The position numbers and the translations under genes are program-made. A DNA stretch of 64,000 bases from Pseudomonas sp. GM80 (GTDB taxonomy: Bacteria > Pseudomonadota > Gammaproteobacteria > Pseudomonadales > Pseudomonadaceae). A model generated the notes under the pieces. It searched no databases, was not told the DNA's origin, and was given only the letters and a program-made list of their open reading frames with translations. Where the stretch lies: the NCBI RefSeq assembly GCF_000282515.1, contig NZ_AKJD01000252.1, positions 1 through 64,000 on the forward strand. Direction: 5' to 3'. The stretch's first letter is position 1; every line of letters begins with the position of its first letter. This document shows positions 41,043-50,464 of this stretch, one piece after another.

Positions 41043-42827
41043 ATGCCCACCACCGTTCGCATCGGATGCGCCAGTGCATTCTGGGGAGACACCTCGACCG
41101 CCGCCGCGCAGTTAGTCGACGGCGGCAAACTGGATTATCTGGTCTTCGACTATCTGGCCGAAATCACCATGTCGATCATGGCCGGCGCGCGCATGAAAGA
41201 TCCGCAGGCAGGCTTCGCCGGCGACTTCATCGAAGTGTTGACGCCGCTGCTGCCGCAATTGGCCGAGCAGAACATCCGCGTCATCAGCAACGCTGGCGGA
41301 GTCAACCCGCAAGCCTGTGCCGCCGCCCTGCAAGCTATCTGCGACAAGGCCGGCATCAAGCTGAAAATCGCCGTGCTGCTCGGCGATGACCTGCAACCAC
41401 AGTTCAAACAACTCACTGGCATCACTGAGATGTTCAGCGGCGCCCCGCTGCCGCCGATGTGCGTCTCGACCAACGCCTACCTCGGCGCTCCGGGCATCGT
41501 CGAAGCCCTGCGCCTGGGCGCCGACATCGTCATCACCGGACGGGTGGTCGACAGCGCCGTGGTCAGCGCCGCTCTGGTGCACGAATTCGGCTGGTCGTGG
41601 CACGACTACGACAAACTCGCCCAGGCCGCACTGGCCGGGCACATCATCGAATGTGGCGCGCAATGCACCGGCGGCAATTTCACCGACTGGCGCGACGTGC
41701 CGGATTATGAGCACATCGGTTTTCCAATCGTCGAAGTCAGCGCCGACGGCCAATTTATCGTCAGCAAACCCGAGGGCTCCGGCGGGCTGGTCACGCCGCT
41801 GACGGTCGGCGAGCAAATGCTTTATGAAATCGGCGATCCACAGGCATACCTGCTGCCCGACGTGGTCTGCGATTTCAGCGAGGTCAAACTTCAGCAACAA
41901 GGCAAGAACGCCGTGCATGTTCACGGCGCCAAGGGCCTGCCGCCGACGGATAAATACAAAGTCAGCGCCACCTACCCGGACGGTTTTCGCTGCACCGCCA
42001 GTTGCCTGATCGCCGGTATCGACGCCGTTGAAAAAGCGCAACGCGTCAGTCAGGCGATCATCGACAAGACCGCCGAAATGTTCAGCCAGCGTGGCTGGGC
42101 GCCCTACAGCGAAACCCACATCGAACTGCTTGGCAGCGAAGCGACTTACGGCCCGCACGGGCAACGCCGCGACAGCCGCGAAGTGGTGATCAAACTCGCC
42201 GTACGGCATCCGAGCAAGCAGGCACTGGTGTTGTTCTCCCGAGAGATCGCACAGGCTGCGACCGGCATGGCGCCGGGGCTGACCGGCATCGTTGGCGGAC
42301 GGCCAACCGTGTATCCGCTGATCCGTTTGTTCTCATTCCTGATCGATAAAAACGCCTGCACCTTGCAGATCGATCTTGCCGGTGAACGCCATTCTTGCGC
42401 CCTGCCCTCATTGGCCGCACTCGACAGCGAAGCTTTGCCGATTGCCCAACAACCGCCGAAACCTCAGGGTCGCGCGGATGCCAGCGTACCGTTAGTAAAA
42501 CTCGCCGTGGCGCGTTCTGGCGACAAGGGCAATCACAGCAACATCGGCGTGCTGCCGCGCAGACCTGAATACCTGTCGTGGATCGCCGAAGCGCTGACTC
42601 CGGCAGTGATCGTCGACTGGATGAGCCACGTGCTCGACCCGATCCACGGCCGCGTCGAACGCTGGTATCTGCCCGGCACCCACAGCCTCAACTTTTTATT
42701 GGAAAACGCCCTCGGCGGTGGTGGTGTGGCCAGTCTGCGCATCGACCCGCAAGGCAAAGCCTTCGCCCAGCAATTATTGGAAATCCAGATCCCGGTGCCG
42801 CAGAGCATCGCCGAACAGCTCGACTAG
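41043..42827 (+). CDS. atuA: AtuA, acyclic terpene utilisation protein (DUF1446)
   Basis: 594-residue protein of the AtuA/DUF1446 family, a marker gene of citronellol/geraniol clusters. The first 450 residues hold the family domain ('VRIGCASAFWGDTSTAAAQLVDGGKLDYLVFDYLAEITMSIMA'); the last 100 (from about residue 490, 'VKLAVARSGDKGNHSNIGVL') form a second conserved domain. Its precise reaction is not settled; it is required in P. aeruginosa for growth on acyclic terpenes. The ATG at 41043 has GGAG upstream. It is the first gene of the operon under the AtuR operators. Confidence 0.92.
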   Translation: MPTTVRIGCASAFWGDTSTAAAQLVDGGKLDYLVFDYLAEITMSIMAGARMKDPQAGFAGDFIEVLTPLLPQLAEQNIRVISNAGGVNPQACAAALQAICDKAGIKLKIAVLLGDDLQPQFKQLTGITEMFSGAPLPPMCVSTNAYLGAPGIVEALRLGADIVITGRVVDSAVVSAALVHEFGWSWHDYDKLAQAALAGHIIECGAQCTGGNFTDWRDVPDYEHIGFPIVEVSADGQFIVSKPEGSGGLVTPLTVGEQMLYEIGDPQAYLLPDVVCDFSEVKLQQQGKNAVHVHGAKGLPPTDKYKVSATYPDGFRCTASCLIAGIDAVEKAQRVSQAIIDKTAEMFSQRGWAPYSETHIELLGSEATYGPHGQRRDSREVVIKLAVRHPSKQALVLFSREIAQAATGMAPGLTGIVGGRPTVYPLIRLFSFLIDKNACTLQIDLAGERHSCALPSLAALDSEALPIAQQPPKPQGRADASVPLVKLAVARSGDKGNHSNIGVLPRRPEYLSWIAEALTPAVIVDWMSHVLDPIHGRVERWYLPGTHSLNFLLENALGGGGVASLRIDPQGKAFAQQLLEIQIPVPQSIAEQLD

Positions 42828-42839
42828 AGGATGGTTTGC

Positions 42840-43709
42840 ATGGCTTACGCGTCGATTTTCAATGCCGAGCTGTTCAGCGGCCAGACCATCATTGTCACCG
42901 GCGGCGGCAGCGGCATTGGCCGTTGCACCGCGCATGAACTGGCAGCGCTCGGCGCCAACGTGCTGCTGGTCGGGCGCAAACCGGAAAAGCTCGAAAAAGT
43001 CGCCGCCGAAATCGCCGAGGACGGCGGCCGCGCACACTGGCAGGCCTGCGATATTCGCGATGAAGAAGCGGTGAAGCAACTGGTCAAGGAACTGATTGCC
43101 GAGCACGGGCCGATTCACGGCCTGGTCAACAATGCTGGCGGCCAATACCCGTCGCCGCTGGCCTCGATCAATCAGAAAGGTTTCGAAACCGTGCTGCGCA
43201 CCAATCTGGTCGGCGGTTTTCTGATGGCGCGGGAAGTGTTCAACCAGTCGATGAGCAAACACGGCGGCAACATCGTCAACATGCTTGCCGACATGTGGGG
43301 CGGCATGCCCGGCATGGGCCACTCGGGCGCGGCGCGTTCAGGCATGGACAACTTCACCAAGACCGCCGCGTTTGAATGGGGTTATGCCGGGGTGCGGGTC
43401 AATGCGGTGGCACCGGGCTGGATCGCCTCCAGCGGCATGGACACTTACGAAGGCGCGTTCAAAGCGGTGATCCCGACCCTGCGCGAGCATGTGCCGCTCA
43501 AACGCATCGGCACCGAGTCGGAAGTCAGCGCGGCGATCGTGTTTCTGCTCAGCCCGGCGGCGGCGTTCATCAGTGGCAGTACCTTGAAAATCGACGGCGC
43601 GGCGAGTCTGGGTAGCCGTGCTTGGCCGTTGCACAAAGCCACTCACAGTGAGTCGTTCAACGGCTTTCACCGCGCGTACTTACCCGACGTGCTCAAGGAC
43701 AAGGAGTAA
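42840..43709 (+). CDS. atuB: AtuB, short-chain dehydrogenase
   Basis: 289-residue SDR. The nucleotide motif is TGGGSGIG (residues about 20-27), NAG is seen as 'VNNAGGQYPSPL', and a 'SGAARSGMDNFTKTAAFEWG' segment replaces the common YxxxK: the Tyr is not in its usual place (HSGAARSGMDN), as in 2,4-dienoyl-CoA reductase-type SDRs. It probably oxidises or reduces a citronellol/geraniol pathway intermediate. The ATG at 42840 is preferred, with GAGG 9 bases upstream; the ATG at 42831 directly abuts the site. It lies 12 bases after atuA. Confidence 0.87.
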   Translation: MAYASIFNAELFSGQTIIVTGGGSGIGRCTAHELAALGANVLLVGRKPEKLEKVAAEIAEDGGRAHWQACDIRDEEAVKQLVKELIAEHGPIHGLVNNAGGQYPSPLASINQKGFETVLRTNLVGGFLMAREVFNQSMSKHGGNIVNMLADMWGGMPGMGHSGAARSGMDNFTKTAAFEWGYAGVRVNAVAPGWIASSGMDTYEGAFKAVIPTLREHVPLKRIGTESEVSAAIVFLLSPAAAFISGSTLKIDGAASLGSRAWPLHKATHSESFNGFHRAYLPDVLKDKE

Positions 43710-43712
43710 GCC

Positions 43713-45329
43713 ATGCCGCAGATCCAGTCCCAACTCGATCCCCACAGCGAGGCTTTTGCGCGCAATCGTGCGGCAATGCTCGTAGCCATCGAACACGTCC
43801 AGCAACTCGAACAGAACCTGCTGAACAAGGCTGCCGAAGCCAAAGCAAAATTCGACAAGCGTGGGCAATTGCTGCCGCGTGAACGCCTGAACCTGCTGCT
43901 AGATCCCGGTGCACCATTCCTCGAACTGGCCAGCCTCGCCGGCTACAAGTTGCACGACGACAAGGACGGCAGCTCGGCCGGCGGCGGGCTGATCGCCGGC
44001 ATCGGTTACGTTTGTGGCATCCGCGCAATGGTCGTGGCCAACAACAGCGCGATCAAGGGCGGCACCATCTCGCCCAGCGGCTTGAAAAAATCCCTGCGCC
44101 TGCAGCAAATCGCTCAGGAAAACAAACTGCCAGTGATCACCCTCGCTGAAAGCGGTGGCGCCAACCTTAATTACGCGGCGGATATTTTTGTCGAAGGCGC
44201 GCGCAGTTTTGCCAACCAGGCACGGATGTCGGCGATGGGTTTGCCGCAGATCACCGTGGTACACGGCTCAGCCACGGCGGGCGGCGCTTATCAGCCGGGG
44301 CTGTCCGATTACGTGGTGGTGGTGCGCGGCAAGGCCAAGCTGTTTCTGGCCGGCCCGCCGTTGCTCAAAGCCGCCACAGGCGAAGTCGCCACCGATGAAG
44401 AACTCGGCGGCGCCGAGATGCACGCGCAGGTTGCCGGCACGGCGGAATACCTCGCGGAAAACGATGCCGACGGCGTGCGTCAGGTGCGCGAAATCCTGCG
44501 CATGCTGCCATGGAATGAACAGCTGCCATGGCTGCCGGAGCCGCAATACAAAGAGCCGCTCTACCCGATCGAAGAACTCCTCGGGCTAATCCCGGACGAT
44601 GCGAAAAAACCTTACGACGTGCGCGAAATCATCGCGCGTATCGCCGACGAATCCTGCTTTCTCGAATTCAAGGGCGAGTTCGATCAGCAAACCATTTGCG
44701 GGCAATTGAAGATTCAGGGCCGCGCCTGCGGTTTCATCGGCAACAACGGCCCGATCACCCCGAATGGTGCGAGCAAGGCAGCGCAGTTCATTCAGTTGTG
44801 CGACCAGAGCCAGACGCCGTTGCTGTTTTTCCATAACACCACGGGCTTCATGGTCGGCACCGAATCGGAACAGCAAGGCGTGATCAAACACGGCTCGAAA
44901 CTGATTCAAGCGGTGGCCAATGCGCGGGTGCCTAAACTGACCATCGTCGTCGGCGGCTCTTATGGCGCGGGCAACTATGCGATGTGCGGCCGCGGTCTCG
45001 ACCCACGCTTCATCTTCGCCTGGCCCAACAGCCGCACGGCGGTGATGGGCGGCGCGCAGGCCGGCAAAGTCTTGCGCATCGTCACCGAAGCCAAACAACT
45101 CAAGGACGGCCTGACGCCGGACCCGAAGATGCTCGACATGCTCGAACAGGTCACCGCGCAGAAACTCGACAGCCAGTCCACCGCGCTCTACGGCAGCGCC
45201 AATCTGTGGGACGACGGGCTGATCGATCCACGCGACACGCGCACCCTGCTCGGCTACTTGCTGGACATCTGCCACGAAGCCGACATTCGCATGCTGCAAC
45301 CCAACAGCTTCGGCGTCAGCCGGTTCTGA
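43713..45329 (+). CDS. atuC: AtuC, geranyl-CoA carboxylase beta subunit
   Basis: 538-residue carboxyltransferase of the acyl-CoA carboxylase family, with the two crotonase-like halves: N-terminal 'GGGLIAGIGYVCGIRAMVVANNSAIKGG' and C-terminal 'GRACGFIGNNGPITPNGASKAAQFIQLCDQ' and 'VGGSYGAGNYAMCGRGLDPRFIFAWPNS'. With AtuF it carboxylates cis-geranyl-CoA to isohexenylglutaconyl-CoA. It resembles methylcrotonyl-CoA carboxylase (LiuB), and the atu context decides for geranyl-CoA. It follows atuB by 3 bases, with AAGGAG inside the atuB end. Confidence 0.92.
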   Translation: MPQIQSQLDPHSEAFARNRAAMLVAIEHVQQLEQNLLNKAAEAKAKFDKRGQLLPRERLNLLLDPGAPFLELASLAGYKLHDDKDGSSAGGGLIAGIGYVCGIRAMVVANNSAIKGGTISPSGLKKSLRLQQIAQENKLPVITLAESGGANLNYAADIFVEGARSFANQARMSAMGLPQITVVHGSATAGGAYQPGLSDYVVVVRGKAKLFLAGPPLLKAATGEVATDEELGGAEMHAQVAGTAEYLAENDADGVRQVREILRMLPWNEQLPWLPEPQYKEPLYPIEELLGLIPDDAKKPYDVREIIARIADESCFLEFKGEFDQQTICGQLKIQGRACGFIGNNGPITPNGASKAAQFIQLCDQSQTPLLFFHNTTGFMVGTESEQQGVIKHGSKLIQAVANARVPKLTIVVGGSYGAGNYAMCGRGLDPRFIFAWPNSRTAVMGGAQAGKVLRIVTEAKQLKDGLTPDPKMLDMLEQVTAQKLDSQSTALYGSANLWDDGLIDPRDTRTLLGYLLDICHEADIRMLQPNSFGVSRF

Positions 45330-45360
45330 CCGCCACGGATCTTACGGAGAACAATAAAAA

Positions 45361-46518
45361 ATGATCTTCACCCCGGAACACGAAGCCCTGCGCCGTACCG
45401 TCCGCCAGTTCGTCGAGCACGAGATCAATCCGCACGTCGAGGAATGGGAAAAGGCCGGACGCTTTCCCATCCACGAGATTTTCCGCAAGGCCGGCGACCT
45501 CGGTTTGCTGGGCATTTCCAAACCGGAAAAATTCGGCGGCATGGGCCTCGACTACAGCTATTCGATTGTCGCCGCCGAAGAGTTCGGCACCATTCATTGC
45601 GGCGGCATTCCGATGTCGATCGGCGTGCAGACCGACATGTGCACGCCGGCCCTCGCCCGTTTCGGCTCCGATGAATTGCGCGAAGAGTTCCTGCGCCCGG
45701 CGATCACCGGCGAGCAGGTCGGCTGCATCGGTGTCTCTGAAGTCGGCGCCGGTTCCGACGTCGCCGGGCTGAAAACCACCGCGCGCAAGGACGGAGACGA
45801 CTACGTGATCAACGGCAGCAAGATGTGGATCACCAACTCGCCGAGTGCTGATTTCATCTGCCTGCTGGCCAACACTTCGGACGATAAACCGCACATCAAC
45901 AAGTCGCTGATCATGGTGCCGATGAACACGCCGGGGATCAGCCTCAGTTCGCACCTCGACAAGCTCGGCATGCGCAGCTCGGAAACCGCCCAGGTGTTTT
46001 TCGACGACGTGCGCGTGCCGCAGCGCAACCGCGTCGGCCACGAAGGCGCCGGGTTCATGATGCAGATGCTGCAGTTTCAGGAAGAACGCCTGTTCGGCGC
46101 GGCGAACATGATCAAGGGCCTTGAGTACTGCGTCGACAGCACTATCGAGTACTGCAAGGAGCGCAAAACCTTCGGCAATGCACTGATCGACAATCAGGTG
46201 ATCCACTTCCGTCTCGCCGAATTGCAGACCGAAATCGAATGCCTGCGCGCGCTGGTCTATCAGGCCACCGAGCAGTATGTGAAAGGTCAGGACGTCACGC
46301 GTTTGGCGTCGATGGCCAAACTCAAAGCCGGGCGTCTGGGCCGCGAAGTCAGTGACAGCTGCCTGCAATATTGGGGCGGCATGGGTTTCATGTGGGACAA
46401 CCCGGTGGCCCGCGCTTATCGCGATGTGCGGCTGGTGTCGATTGGCGGCGGCGCCGACGAAATCATGCTGGGGATCATCTGCAAACTGATGGGCATCCTG
46501 CCGGGGAAAAAGAAATGA
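45361..46518 (+). CDS. atuD: AtuD, citronellyl-CoA dehydrogenase
   Basis: 385-residue acyl-CoA dehydrogenase: FAD motifs 'CIGVSEVGAGSDVAGLKTTA' and 'KMWITNSPSADFICLLA', and a C-terminal 'QYWGGMGFMWDNPVARAYRDVRLVSIGGGADEIM'. It oxidises citronellyl-CoA to geranyl-CoA in the atu pathway. The ATG at 45361 follows ACGGAGAA. Its stop overlaps atuE by ATGA. Confidence 0.92.
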   Translation: MIFTPEHEALRRTVRQFVEHEINPHVEEWEKAGRFPIHEIFRKAGDLGLLGISKPEKFGGMGLDYSYSIVAAEEFGTIHCGGIPMSIGVQTDMCTPALARFGSDELREEFLRPAITGEQVGCIGVSEVGAGSDVAGLKTTARKDGDDYVINGSKMWITNSPSADFICLLANTSDDKPHINKSLIMVPMNTPGISLSSHLDKLGMRSSETAQVFFDDVRVPQRNRVGHEGAGFMMQMLQFQEERLFGAANMIKGLEYCVDSTIEYCKERKTFGNALIDNQVIHFRLAELQTEIECLRALVYQATEQYVKGQDVTRLASMAKLKAGRLGREVSDSCLQYWGGMGFMWDNPVARAYRDVRLVSIGGGADEIMLGIICKLMGILPGKKK

Positions 46519-47312
46519 GCAGCCTGCCGGAATGCCAGACGCTGTTGCTGGAACTGCATGGCGGCGTGCTGCACATCACCCTCAATCGCCCGGACAGCCG
46601 CAATGCGATGAGCCTGCAAATGGTCAGTGAGTTGCGCGCGGTGCTCTCGTCGGTACGCGATGACCGCAGTGTTCGCGCTCTGGTGCTCAGCGGCGCCGGC
46701 GGGCATTTCTGTGCTGGCGGCGACCTCAAGGACATGGCCAATGCCCGTGCTCAGGGCGCTGATGCTTATCGAGAATTGAATCGTGCGTTCGGGGCTTTGC
46801 TGGAAGCAGCACAGCACGCGCCGCAAGTGCTGATCACGGTGCTGCAAGGCGCAGTGCTTGGCGGCGGTTTTGGGCTGGCGTGTGTCAGCGACATTGCGAT
46901 GGCCGATCATCAGGCGCAATTCGGTTTGCCGGAAACCAGCCTGGGGCTGCTGCCGGCGCAGATCGCGCCGTTTGTGGTGCAGCGCATTGGCCTGACCGAG
47001 GCGCGGCGACTGGCGCTGACCGCCGCACGTTTTGATGGGCATCAGGCTCGGCGTCTGGGGTTGGTGCATTTTGTCGAACAGGACCCGCAAGCCCTCGCCG
47101 AGCGTCTGGATGAGGTACTGCAACACGTGCTGTGTTGTGCGCCGGAGGCGAATGCCATGACCAAGCAATTGTTGTTGGCGAGTGCCGGACCGCCATCAGG
47201 AGCTTTGCTTGATGAAGCGGCGCAGTGGTTTGCCGGGGCGGTGACGGGGGAAGAAGGGATCGAGGGCACCATGGCTTTTGTGCAGAAGCGTAAACCGCGG
47301 TGGGCTACCTAA
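46515..47312 (+). CDS. atuE: AtuE, isohexenylglutaconyl-CoA hydratase
   Basis: 265-residue crotonase. Oxyanion-hole segments are 'GAGGHFCAGGDLKDM' (near 70) and 'GAVLGGGFGLACVSDI' (near 120), and 'FGLPETSLGLLPAQIAPFV' places the catalytic Glu. It hydrates isohexenylglutaconyl-CoA, the product of AtuCF. The start is the ATG in the ATGA overlap with atuD. A REPIN follows before atuF. Confidence 0.9.
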   Translation: MSSLPECQTLLLELHGGVLHITLNRPDSRNAMSLQMVSELRAVLSSVRDDRSVRALVLSGAGGHFCAGGDLKDMANARAQGADAYRELNRAFGALLEAAQHAPQVLITVLQGAVLGGGFGLACVSDIAMADHQAQFGLPETSLGLLPAQIAPFVVQRIGLTEARRLALTAARFDGHQARRLGLVHFVEQDPQALAERLDEVLQHVLCCAPEANAMTKQLLLASAGPPSGALLDEAAQWFAGAVTGEEGIEGTMAFVQKRKPRWAT

Positions 47313-47316
47313 AAAG

Positions 47317-47397
47317 CATCGCTGGCAAGCCAGCTCCCACAGGGAATTTGCGTCGTTAACAAAACCTGTGGGAGCTGGCTTGCCAGCGATGAGGCCA
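47317..47397. repeat. REPIN between atuE and atuF, 'ctggcttgccagcgatg' family
   Basis: Inverted arms (catcgctggcaagccagctc and complement) with a loop of about 25 bases lie inside an operon, in a 118-base gap. The stem could reduce or stabilise expression on either side. Confidence 0.92.
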
Positions 47398-47430
47398 GCA
47401 CATGCAACGCAACTTCCGAGGAAACAGCCC

Positions 47431-49392
47431 ATGCCTGCCATTCAGAAAATCCTGATCGCCAACCGCGGTGAAATCGCCTGCCGCATCCAGCGCACCGCCC
47501 AGGCTTTGGGCTACCGCACCGTCGCCGTCTTCAGCGACGCCGACGCCAACGCGCTGCACGTGCAAATCGCCGATCAAGCCGTACACATCGGCCCCGCCCC
47601 CGTGCAGCAGTCCTACCTGAACATCCCGGCCATCCTCGACGCCGCCCGTCGCAGCGGCGCCGATGCCATCCACCCTGGCTACGGTTTCCTCTCGGAAAAC
47701 GCCGAGTTCGCCCGCGCCTGCGCACAGGCGGGTCTGACATTCATCGGTCCCAGTGTCGAAGCCATCGAACTGATGGGCAGCAAACGCCGCTCGAAAATCG
47801 CCATGCTCGAAGCCGGCGTGCCCTGCATCGCCGGCTATCAAGGTACCGAGCAGGACGACGCGACCCTGCTGCGCGAAGCCGAACGCATTGGCTACCCCTT
47901 GATGATCAAGGCCAGCGCCGGTGGCGGCGGTCGCGGCATGCGCCTGGTGCACGATGCCGCGGATTTGCCGGCGCAGTTGCGCACCGCACGTTCCGAAGCG
48001 TTGAACGGTTTTGGCAGCGACGAATTGATTCTCGAACAGGCGCTGATCGAACCACGGCATGTCGAAGTGCAGTTGTTTGGCGATCAACACGGCAACCTGA
48101 TCTACCTCGGCGAGCGCGATTGCTCGGTGCAGCGCCGCCATCAGAAAGTCATCGAAGAAGCGCCCTGCCCGGTGATGACCACCGAGTTGCGCCAAGCCAT
48201 GGGTGAGGCCGCGCTCAAGGCCGGGCGTGCGGTGAATTATGTCGGTGCCGGCACGGTGGAATTCTTGCTCGATGCACGCGGGCAGTTTTACTTTTTGGAG
48301 ATGAATACCCGCTTGCAGGTCGAGCATCCGGTGACCGAGCTGATCACCGGAGTGAATCTGGTGGCGTGGCAATTACTGGTCGCCGAGGGGCAACCGTTGC
48401 CGCTGACTCAGGACCAAGTGCAACTCAGCGGCCATGCCATGGAGGTGCGACTCTACGCCGAAGACCCCGCGCAAGATTTCCTGCCGCAAACCGGTCGCAT
48501 ACAAGCGTGGGAACCGGCGTTGCAGCGCGGCGCACGCATCGATCATGGTCTGCTTGCAGGGCAATCTGTCAGCCCGTTCTACGACCCGATGCTGGGCAAA
48601 CTGATCGCCCACGGCGCTACCCGCGAAGAGGCCCGGCGCAAACTCCTGCGCGCAGTGCAGGACACAGTGTTGCTGGGTGTGCAAAGCAATCAGCGTTTGC
48701 TCGCCGGCCTGCTGCAGCATCCGCAGTTCATCAGCGGCGACTTCAGCACAGCGTTCATCACGCAGCATTTCAGCGACCACCCGAGCCTGCACATTTACTC
48801 GCCAAGTGCTGAAGATCTGGCCATTGCCGCCGTGCTGTTTTATCAAACCAGTGCCCTCAGCCACCGCGCGCCACTGTCCGGTTGGCGCAACAATGCCAAC
48901 GTGGCGCTGCACTACCGTCTCGGCCGCGACGAGCAGAACTGGACGCTGCAACTGCTCGCGCAAACGCACGGCGTATTCAAGGTGCAGGTCGCCGAACGCA
49001 CGCTCGAACTGAAACTAGTCGACCGCGATGCGCAGTCGGTGACGCTGGAAGTCGACGGCTTGCGTCAAAATCACCCTTATCACCTCGATGGCGAACAACT
49101 CTGGCTGTTCACCCATCCCGGCAGCCTGCAGGTGGAGGATCGAACTCACGCGGTGATCGACAGTCAGACCAGCGTCAGTTCCGGCACCTTGAAAGCGCCC
49201 ATGGACGGCGCCATCGTCGACGTACTGGTCAGCGAAGGCAGCCCGGTCAGCAAGGGTCAGCTGCTGGTGGTACTGGAGGCAATGAAAATGGAGCACCCGC
49301 TCAAGGCCGGCATCGACGGCGTGCTCAAGCGGGTGCAAGTCAAAGTCGGCGATCAGGTAAAAAATCGTCAGGTTCTGTTGCAGGTGGAGTAG
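47431..49392 (+). CDS. atuF: AtuF, geranyl-CoA carboxylase alpha (biotin) subunit
   Basis: 653-residue biotin carboxylase/biotin carrier fusion. N-terminal 'ILIANRGEIACRIQRTA', ATP-grasp 'KASAGGGGRGMRLV', 'ERDCSVQRRHQKVIEEAP' and 'EMNTRLQVEHPVTE' are intact; the C-terminal carrier has 'VLEAMKMEHPL' with the biotinyl Lys near 619. It carboxylates biotin for AtuC. The ATG at 47431 has CGAGGAAACAG upstream. No atuG or atuH follows; the next gene is an exonuclease. Confidence 0.92.
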   Translation: MPAIQKILIANRGEIACRIQRTAQALGYRTVAVFSDADANALHVQIADQAVHIGPAPVQQSYLNIPAILDAARRSGADAIHPGYGFLSENAEFARACAQAGLTFIGPSVEAIELMGSKRRSKIAMLEAGVPCIAGYQGTEQDDATLLREAERIGYPLMIKASAGGGGRGMRLVHDAADLPAQLRTARSEALNGFGSDELILEQALIEPRHVEVQLFGDQHGNLIYLGERDCSVQRRHQKVIEEAPCPVMTTELRQAMGEAALKAGRAVNYVGAGTVEFLLDARGQFYFLEMNTRLQVEHPVTELITGVNLVAWQLLVAEGQPLPLTQDQVQLSGHAMEVRLYAEDPAQDFLPQTGRIQAWEPALQRGARIDHGLLAGQSVSPFYDPMLGKLIAHGATREEARRKLLRAVQDTVLLGVQSNQRLLAGLLQHPQFISGDFSTAFITQHFSDHPSLHIYSPSAEDLAIAAVLFYQTSALSHRAPLSGWRNNANVALHYRLGRDEQNWTLQLLAQTHGVFKVQVAERTLELKLVDRDAQSVTLEVDGLRQNHPYHLDGEQLWLFTHPGSLQVEDRTHAVIDSQTSVSSGTLKAPMDGAIVDVLVSEGSPVSKGQLLVVLEAMKMEHPLKAGIDGVLKRVQVKVGDQVKNRQVLLQVE

Positions 49393-49462
49393 TCAGCCAA
49401 GCGCAAACGCAGGGTTTGGCTACGCTCTGAATAATCAGAACGTACAAATCAGGAACCCTGCG

Positions 49463-50005
49463 ATGCCCCACTGGCTGGTCATAGATCTGGAAGCCACCAC
49501 CGATGAGGGTGGCTGGCCGGTCACCGAGATGGAAATTATCGAGATCGGCGCCACGCTGGTCGATCGTGCCGGGCGCGAGCAGGATCACTTCCAGCGCTTC
49601 GTCAAACCGACACGGCGGCCGTTGCTGACGCCGTTCTGTCGTGAGCTGACGCACATCACCCAGGCCAATATCGACTCGGCGCAGCCGTTGACCGAGGTCT
49701 GGCCGGCGTTCGAGCGCTGGCTCGCACAACATCAGCCACGGCTTGAAGGCTGGGCCAGTTGGGGCGACTACGATCGCAAGCAATTACTTCAGGAATGGCA
49801 GCGTCTGAATATCGACAGCGGCTTGAGCAAAGTGCCGCACATGAACCTCAAACAACGTTTTGCCAAGGCCCGGCGCCTGGAGCGGCCATTGGGCCTCAAC
49901 GGCGCGCTGCAATTGGCCGGCATGCAGTTCAACGGTCAGCAACACCGGGCGCTGGAAGATGCGCGCAACACCGCGCGATTGTTGCCGCTGGTTTTGCCAC
50001 TCTAG
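49463..50005 (+). CDS. DEDDh-type 3'-5' exonuclease (KapD/ERI-1-like)
   Basis: 180-residue exonuclease of the DnaQ fold. The first motif is 'VIDLEATTDE' (D8, E10), the second lies in 'WGDYDRKQLL' and the third in 'QHRALEDARNTARL' (His and Asp five residues apart, hence DEDDh). 'EMEIIEIGATLVD' is the ERI-1/KapD style. It likely trims RNA or short nucleic acids. The ATG at 49463 has AGGAA upstream. It stands alone between atuF and ppnP. Confidence 0.85.
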   Translation: MPHWLVIDLEATTDEGGWPVTEMEIIEIGATLVDRAGREQDHFQRFVKPTRRPLLTPFCRELTHITQANIDSAQPLTEVWPAFERWLAQHQPRLEGWASWGDYDRKQLLQEWQRLNIDSGLSKVPHMNLKQRFAKARRLERPLGLNGALQLAGMQFNGQQHRALEDARNTARLLPLVLPL

Positions 50006-50110
50006 GGTCAATTCGAGAACTCGCCGGACAGGCGCCGGGCAGGTGACGGCGCCGAAAGCCTTGTGCATACTGGCCGCCTCCATTTTTTAGCCCTTTTCGA
50101 GGAATCGCCC

Positions 50111-50395
50111 ATGTTTAAAGTCAACGAGTACTTCGACGGCACCGTCAAGTCGATCGCCTTTGGCACCGCTGAAGGTCCGGCGACCATCGGCGTCATGGCC
50201 CCGGGCGAATACGAATTCGGCACCAGCCAGCGTGAAATCATGCACGTGGTCTCCGGCGCACTGACCGTCAAACTGCCCGACAGCAGCGATTGGGAAACCT
50301 TCGCCGCCGGCAGCCAGTTCAACGTCCCGGCCAACAGCAAGTTCCAGCTGAAAGTCGCCGTCGACACCGCTTACCTGTGCGAATACCGCGGCTAA
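50111..50395 (+). CDS. ppnP: Pyrimidine/purine nucleoside phosphorylase PpnP
   Basis: 94-residue single-domain cupin (formerly DUF1255). 'GTAEGPATIGVMAPGEYEFGTSQREIMHVVSGALTVKLP' and 'FNVPANSKFQLKV' match the family over its whole length. It splits several nucleosides to base and ribose-1-phosphate in a broad-specificity salvage role. The ATG at 50111 follows GAGGAATCG. A terminator follows at once. Confidence 0.93.
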   Translation: MFKVNEYFDGTVKSIAFGTAEGPATIGVMAPGEYEFGTSQREIMHVVSGALTVKLPDSSDWETFAAGSQFNVPANSKFQLKVAVDTAYLCEYRG

Positions 50396-50415
50396 AACCC
50401 TCGGCTGCACCCAAT

Positions 50416-50450
50416 AAAAAATGCCCGTGTCCAAGGACACGGGCATTTTT
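50416..50450. terminator. Bidirectional terminator after ppnP
   Basis: AAAAATGCCCGTGT and its complement flank a 6-base loop, with A-run before and T-run after. It serves ppnP and the convergent MOSC gene. Confidence 0.9.
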
Positions 50451-50464
50451 CGTTTCAGCGAGGC

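Noticed and set aside
43713..49392. Reading atuC/atuF as the leucine (liu) methylcrotonyl-CoA carboxylase
   Set aside because: The DUF1446 gene atuA, the citronellyl-CoA dehydrogenase and the divergent atuR with its operators identify the terpene cluster.
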